A stretch of 64,000 nt of DNA from Mucilaginibacter tolerans (lineage in GTDB: Bacteria; Bacteroidota; Bacteroidia; Sphingobacteriales; Sphingobacteriaceae), in contig NZ_JAUMKB010000021.1 in NCBI RefSeq assembly GCF_030519375.1, positions 1-64,000 of the forward strand. Direction: 5' to 3'. The position numbers were made by a program, and so were the translations under genes. This document shows, piece after piece, positions 60,230 through 64,000 of the stretch. How positions within the stretch are numbered: position 1 is the first letter of the stretch; every line of letters starts with the position of its first letter. The notes beneath the pieces were generated by a model. That model was not told the origin of the DNA and ran no database searches. It saw only the letters and a list, made by a program, of their open reading frames with translations.

Positions 60230-60380
60230 AGTTGAAATAAGTTGTAGTGGTTGTAGATGTTGTCCAACCAACCCCTGTTCGTTCGTTTTTTAATCTAATG
60301 TACTATGAAACAAAGCGAACAAGTTGATTGGGTGGGTTAACTTGGATCAACTATTACAACCACTACAACCTTTCCAACCA
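60230..60380. repeat. Paired-arm word repeat upstream of the hut operon
   Basis: The left arm 60230-60264 has GTTGAAATA/AGTTGTAGTG/GTTGTAGAT units. The right arm 60346-60380 has CAACTATTA/CAACCACTA/CAACCTTTC units. They are inverted, of the same word family as 16061-16279 and 34121-34219. The right arm is open in the MarR frame. Confidence 0.85.
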
Positions 60381-60443
60381 TATAATCAAACAAATTCCCA
60401 TCCAAAAATTTGCAATTATATAAGCACTTATATAAATTGCACA

Positions 60444-60959
60444 ATGAATTTCTATGAGAGCCTTGGTTACCTTGTTTTGGGCAGCCGTTTAAGGCGTTTG
60501 AGTGAGTCTTTTTTATCTGAAATAAACAAAACCTACCAGTCAGTTGGCATTGAGTTTGATGCCAGCTGGTTCCCGGTGTTTTACCTGTTATTGAACAACG
60601 GCACATTGTCCATTAAGGAACTAAGTGATACCATAGGCGTATCTCATCCGGCAGCAAGCCAGCTGGTTGCTAATTTGAAGAATAGAAAATTGATAAAAAC
60701 CACGACGAGTGCAGATGACGGTCGCCGGCAGTTGGTGCAGCTCACCAAGGCAGGTCATGCATTGTTAGATCGTATCCTGCCGATTTGGGAAGCCTTGAGT
60801 CAGACCATGGAAGAGCTTACAAATAGTGAGGCCGAATGTGAGCATTTGTTACCTGCTATTACTGCATTGGAGAATAAATTCCGTTCGATAAGCCTGTCGG
60901 AGAAAATAAGTGAAAAGTTATCCACCTTAAAACCTGCCGATCATGGAAAAGTCCTTTAA
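60444..60959 (+). CDS. MarR-family transcriptional regulator of the hut operon
   Basis: A 171-aa winged-helix dimer. An N-terminal dimerisation helix (NFYESLGYLVLGSRLRRLSE) is followed by the DNA-binding domain with LSIKELSDTIGVSHPAASQLVANLKNRKLI and the wing TTSADDGRRQLVQLTKAG. The start at 60444 was chosen because upstream in-frame codons lie in the repeat. Its 3' end overlaps hutH by 17 nt, so it is cotranscribed and probably controls the operon, perhaps responding to urocanate or histidine (inference). HutC, the usual regulator in Proteobacteria, is a GntR protein. Confidence 0.87.
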   Translation: MNFYESLGYLVLGSRLRRLSESFLSEINKTYQSVGIEFDASWFPVFYLLLNNGTLSIKELSDTIGVSHPAASQLVANLKNRKLIKTTTSADDGRRQLVQLTKAGHALLDRILPIWEALSQTMEELTNSEAECEHLLPAITALENKFRSISLSEKISEKLSTLKPADHGKVL

Positions 60960-62505
60960 CTATGGTACCGGGCATTTAACTATTGGCACCTGCCTCGATA
61001 TTGCCTCGGGTAAGGTAAAGGGGATCATTGCTCCTGCTGCTCACGCCAATATCCGTGCATCATGGCTGGAGGTGGGGAAGATTGTTGAAAGAGAAATCCC
61101 GGTTTATGGTATCAATACTGGTTTTGGACCGCTTTGTAATACCCATATTCCTGAGAAGGATACCTGTACCCTTCAATATAACCTGCTTAAAAGTCATAGC
61201 GTAGGTGTAGGCAAACCCATCCCGACCGAAATTGCTAAACTGATGCTGATCACTAAAGTGCATGCACTGGCGCAGGGTTATTCGGGTATCTCGATGAAAA
61301 CCATCGAGCGCATCATCTGGCATATTGATAATGATATTATCCCGGTTGTTCCAGAGAAGGGTTCAGTAGGTGCATCTGGTGATTTAGCTCCGTTAGCGCA
61401 CCTCTTTTTGCCTTTGATCGGCATGGGAGAAGTAGAAGAGAAAGGTAACATCATACCCGCAGCAGAAATGTTGAAAAAGTATCGATTAGAGCCGATTGTT
61501 CTTGGCCCTAAAGAAGGCCTGGCATTGATCAATGGAACACAGTTTATTTTATCATTTGCCGTTAAAGCGGTTAAACGCCTGCATCAGGTTTTGCAAACGG
61601 CTGATATTATTGGGGCAATGTCGTTAGAAGGGTTGATGGGATCAGCAAGGCCATTCGATCCACGTCTGCACAATATCCGTCCTTTTAAAGGAACCCGGTT
61701 TGTAGCACATCGTTTATTTATTTTATTGGAACATTCGGAGATATTAAACTCCCACGTGGATTGCGACCGTGTGCAGGATCCGTATTCTTTACGTTGCATC
61801 CCACAAGTACACGGCGCTTCTCGAAATGCCTGGCTGCATCTGAAAGAATTAACCGAGATCGAGCTGAACTCTGTAACCGATAACCCGATTATTTTTAATG
61901 CTGACGATACCATAAGCGGTGGAAACTTCCACGGTCAGCCATTGGCATTGCCGTTGGACTATGCAACGGTGGCTGCTGCTGAGATAGGCAATATAGCTGA
62001 TCGCCGTTGCTACCTGATGAGTGAAGGGCGGTATGGCCTGCCAAAATTATTGACCCCGGATGCAGGTCTGAATTCAGGCTTGATGATCCCACAATATACT
62101 ACAGCTGCATTGGTAACGGAGAATAAAACACTATGCTTCCCCGCAAGTGCCGATAGCGTACCGACATCTTTGGGCCAGGAGGACCACGTTTCAATGGGCT
62201 CCATAAGCGGGCGAAAGCTGCACCAGGTGTTAGATAATATCGAATACATTCAGGCCATCGAACTGTTATATGCTGTGCAGGCAATGGACTTCCGCCGACC
62301 ATTAAAATCGACCCCGGTACTGGAAGCCTGCCACAACTACGTACGCGAGCATGTGCCTTTTATTAATGACGACCGCATTTTTGCCGACGACATCAAACAA
62401 TTACATAAAATTATCTGCGAGGGTTCATTACTCAAAATAGTGAATACCATTGCCGAGAAAAACGACATAAAACTGGATAATGATGACGAGTTCAGAATTT
62501 ATTAA
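60943..62505 (+). CDS. hutH: Histidine ammonia-lyase
   Basis: Deaminates L-histidine to trans-urocanate, the first step of histidine use. The 520-aa protein has the MIO prosthetic group precursor Ala144-Ser145-Gly146 in GSVGASGDLAPLAHLFLPLIG, the Tyr56 region VYGINTGFGPL, NGTQFILSFA and the late QEDHVSMGS. It overlaps the regulator gene upstream by 17 nt and hutU downstream by 23 nt. Confidence 0.96.
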   Translation: MEKSFNYGTGHLTIGTCLDIASGKVKGIIAPAAHANIRASWLEVGKIVEREIPVYGINTGFGPLCNTHIPEKDTCTLQYNLLKSHSVGVGKPIPTEIAKLMLITKVHALAQGYSGISMKTIERIIWHIDNDIIPVVPEKGSVGASGDLAPLAHLFLPLIGMGEVEEKGNIIPAAEMLKKYRLEPIVLGPKEGLALINGTQFILSFAVKAVKRLHQVLQTADIIGAMSLEGLMGSARPFDPRLHNIRPFKGTRFVAHRLFILLEHSEILNSHVDCDRVQDPYSLRCIPQVHGASRNAWLHLKELTEIELNSVTDNPIIFNADDTISGGNFHGQPLALPLDYATVAAAEIGNIADRRCYLMSEGRYGLPKLLTPDAGLNSGLMIPQYTTAALVTENKTLCFPASADSVPTSLGQEDHVSMGSISGRKLHQVLDNIEYIQAIELLYAVQAMDFRRPLKSTPVLEACHNYVREHVPFINDDRIFADDIKQLHKIICEGSLLKIVNTIAEKNDIKLDNDDEFRIY

Positions 62506-64000
62506 AACCTACGCCAACCACCCGGTTTACAAAGCACCGAGAGGAATGCAGTTGCACGCCAAAAGCTGGCAAACCGAAGCACCCTTACGCATGCTGCTCA
62601 ACAACCTCGATGGCCAGGTAGCCGAAAATCCGGATGAACTGGTAGTATACGGCGGTATAGGTCAGGCCGCGCGAAACCAGGAATCGCTAAGGAAGATCAT
62701 CGAACTACTGCTTGAACTGGATGAGGAGCATTCCTTACTGATCCAATCAGGTAAGCCGGTTGGTATTATACGCAGTCACCCTGAAGCGCCGCGTGTGCTC
62801 ATTGCTAACAGTAACCTGGTGCCTGCATGGGCCACCTGGGAGCATTTTAACGAGCTACGAGCCAAAGGCCTGATGATGTTTGGCCAGATGACTGCCGGTA
62901 GCTGGATATACATCGGTACCCAAGGTATTTTACAAGGTACTTATGAGACCTTTGCAGAATGCGGTCGCCAGCATTTTAATAATGATTTGAAGGGTAAGCT
63001 CATCGTTAGTGCCGGATTAGGCGGAATGGGTGGCGCTCAGCCATTGGCAGCAACTATGGCCGGAGCTGTGTTCCTTGGCGCCGATGTAGATGAGTCGCGC
63101 ATCCAAAAGCGTGTAGATACCAAATACATCGACCGGATGACCCACTCTTACGAGGAAGCCATAGAATGGGTAAAAGATGCGATGGAATTGGGCGAAGAAT
63201 TATCGGTAGGACTGGTAAGTGATGCCGGCGATATGCTGGAGCGCCTGATAAAGGATAATATAGTGCCGCACGTGCTTACAGACCAAACCTCGGCCCACGA
63301 TCCACTGAATGGCTATGTGCCTAACGGTTTGTCGCTCACCCTGGCAGCAGTGCTACGCAGAAGTGATCCGGAGGAATACAAACGCCTTTCCCTTAAAAGC
63401 ATGGCGCGCCACGTTGGGTTTATGCTCGATTTGCAGGCTATGGGCGCCGTTACTTTTGATTATGGAAATAACCTGCGCGAGTTTGCCCGTCAGGGTGGCG
63501 AGCTTGCCGCATTTGACTTTCCTGGTTTTACACCTGCTTATATCCGTCCGCTGTTTTGCGAAGGAAAGGGGCCGTTCCGCTGGGTTGCATTATCCGGTAA
63601 TCCCGAAGATATTTATACTACAGACCGTGCATTAATGGAGGCTTTTCCAGAAAATAAACATTTGATCAACTGGCTTTATAAAGCCCAAAAGAGGATCGCT
63701 TTTCAAGGCTTGCCGGCACGTATATGCTGGCTGGGCATGGGAGAGCGCGAGAAGGCAGGATTGATATTTAATGAACTGGTAGCAAGCGGCAAAGTAAAAG
63801 GCCCTATCGTTATCGGTCGTGATCACCTGGATTGCGGTTCAGTAGCATCGCCAAACCGCGAAACCGAAGCCATGAAAGACGGTTCAGACGCCGTATCCGA
63901 CTGGCCGCTGCTCAACCTGATGTCGAACACCTCAGGCGGAGCAACCTGGGTATCGTTCCATCACGGTGGCGGGGTAGGGATGGGTTACTCGCAGCATGCA
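62483..64000 (+). CDS. hutU: Urocanate hydratase (partial, runs off the window)
   Basis: Converts urocanate to imidazolone propionate with tightly bound NAD. 506 residues are visible of about 550. Signatures are PRGMQLHAKSWQTEAPLRML, the NAD-binding loop AGLGGMGGAQPLAATMAG, TDQTSAHDPLNGYVP, the active-site Cys415 in LPARICWLGMG (Cys410 of the P. putida enzyme), and IGRDHLDCGSVASPNRETEAM. The ATG lies inside the 3' end of hutH, so translation is coupled. hutI and hutG would be expected downstream. Confidence 0.95.
   Translation, partial: MTSSEFIKTYANHPVYKAPRGMQLHAKSWQTEAPLRMLLNNLDGQVAENPDELVVYGGIGQAARNQESLRKIIELLLELDEEHSLLIQSGKPVGIIRSHPEAPRVLIANSNLVPAWATWEHFNELRAKGLMMFGQMTAGSWIYIGTQGILQGTYETFAECGRQHFNNDLKGKLIVSAGLGGMGGAQPLAATMAGAVFLGADVDESRIQKRVDTKYIDRMTHSYEEAIEWVKDAMELGEELSVGLVSDAGDMLERLIKDNIVPHVLTDQTSAHDPLNGYVPNGLSLTLAAVLRRSDPEEYKRLSLKSMARHVGFMLDLQAMGAVTFDYGNNLREFARQGGELAAFDFPGFTPAYIRPLFCEGKGPFRWVALSGNPEDIYTTDRALMEAFPENKHLINWLYKAQKRIAFQGLPARICWLGMGEREKAGLIFNELVASGKVKGPIVIGRDHLDCGSVASPNRETEAMKDGSDAVSDWPLLNLMSNTSGGATWVSFHHGGGVGMGYSQHA

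Noticed and set aside
1..64000. tRNA or rRNA genes
   Set aside because: No T-loop GTTCRANNC with a matching cloverleaf, and no rRNA-like conserved segments were seen in any spacer.

Overview
The window looks like chromosomal DNA of a Bacteroidota, most likely family Sphingobacteriaceae near Mucilaginibacter or Pedobacter. This is inferred from the gene families (DUF4295, DUF3098, DUF4293, DUF5683, bacillithiol BshC, a type IX secretion type B sorting domain), from -7 promoter boxes of the TAnnTTTG kind, and from the near absence of Shine-Dalgarno sequences. No rRNA, tRNA, CRISPR array, prophage or complete insertion sequence was found. The first 75 bases look like the right end of an IS3-family element that continues outside the window.

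Layout. 0.1-7.9 kb: acs on the minus strand, then rpmB-rpmG-DUF4295-ftsY-rimO and bshC-hydrolase. 8-10.5 kb: an NHL-repeat lipoprotein and an Ldh-family oxidoreductase. 10.5-15.3 kb, minus strand: parA-parB-DUF5683-dapB-lepB. 15.5-26.8 kb is accessory: FMN reductase, VIT-type transporter, a T9SS cargo protein, a TonB-dependent receptor with a palindrome over its promoter, GH20 hexosaminidase, a BtuF-like binding protein, a small-molecule kinase and a LysE exporter. 26.8-30.8 kb, minus strand: ftsX-DUF3098-uppP-truB-ribF. 31-35.2 kb: an ABC exporter, truA, then DUF4293-lspA. 35.5-43 kb: a DEAD-box helicase, small envelope proteins, gpsA, a tolC-hlyD pair without a pump gene, and a polysaccharide deacetylase. 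43-46.2 kb: a TIG-domain lipoprotein and an outer-membrane barrel, then a DUF2807-like protein. 46.6-60.2 kb: aconitase, small secreted proteins, a peptide-binding lipoprotein, a second NHL lipoprotein, a three-rhodanese protein and an MBOAT/SGNH acylation pair. 60.4-64 kb: an overlapping MarR regulator-hutH-hutU operon for histidine breakdown, with hutU cut by the window end.

The most unusual signal is in the spacers. Many intergenic spaces, including those inside operons, are filled with degenerate runs of 7-9 bp words, usually arranged as two inverted arms around a variable centre and often ending 3-15 nt before a start codon. Each locus uses its own word, but the architecture recurs more than a dozen times. 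Four-unit heptamer runs of the same style lie in frame inside truA and bshC. Several apparent N-terminal extensions (ftsX, gpsA, bshC, MarR) are just these spacers read as protein. A second theme is -7 boxes only 4-6 nt before the start codon at five genes, which suggests leaderless mRNAs. Three other, more conventional REP/MITE-like hairpin elements are also present.
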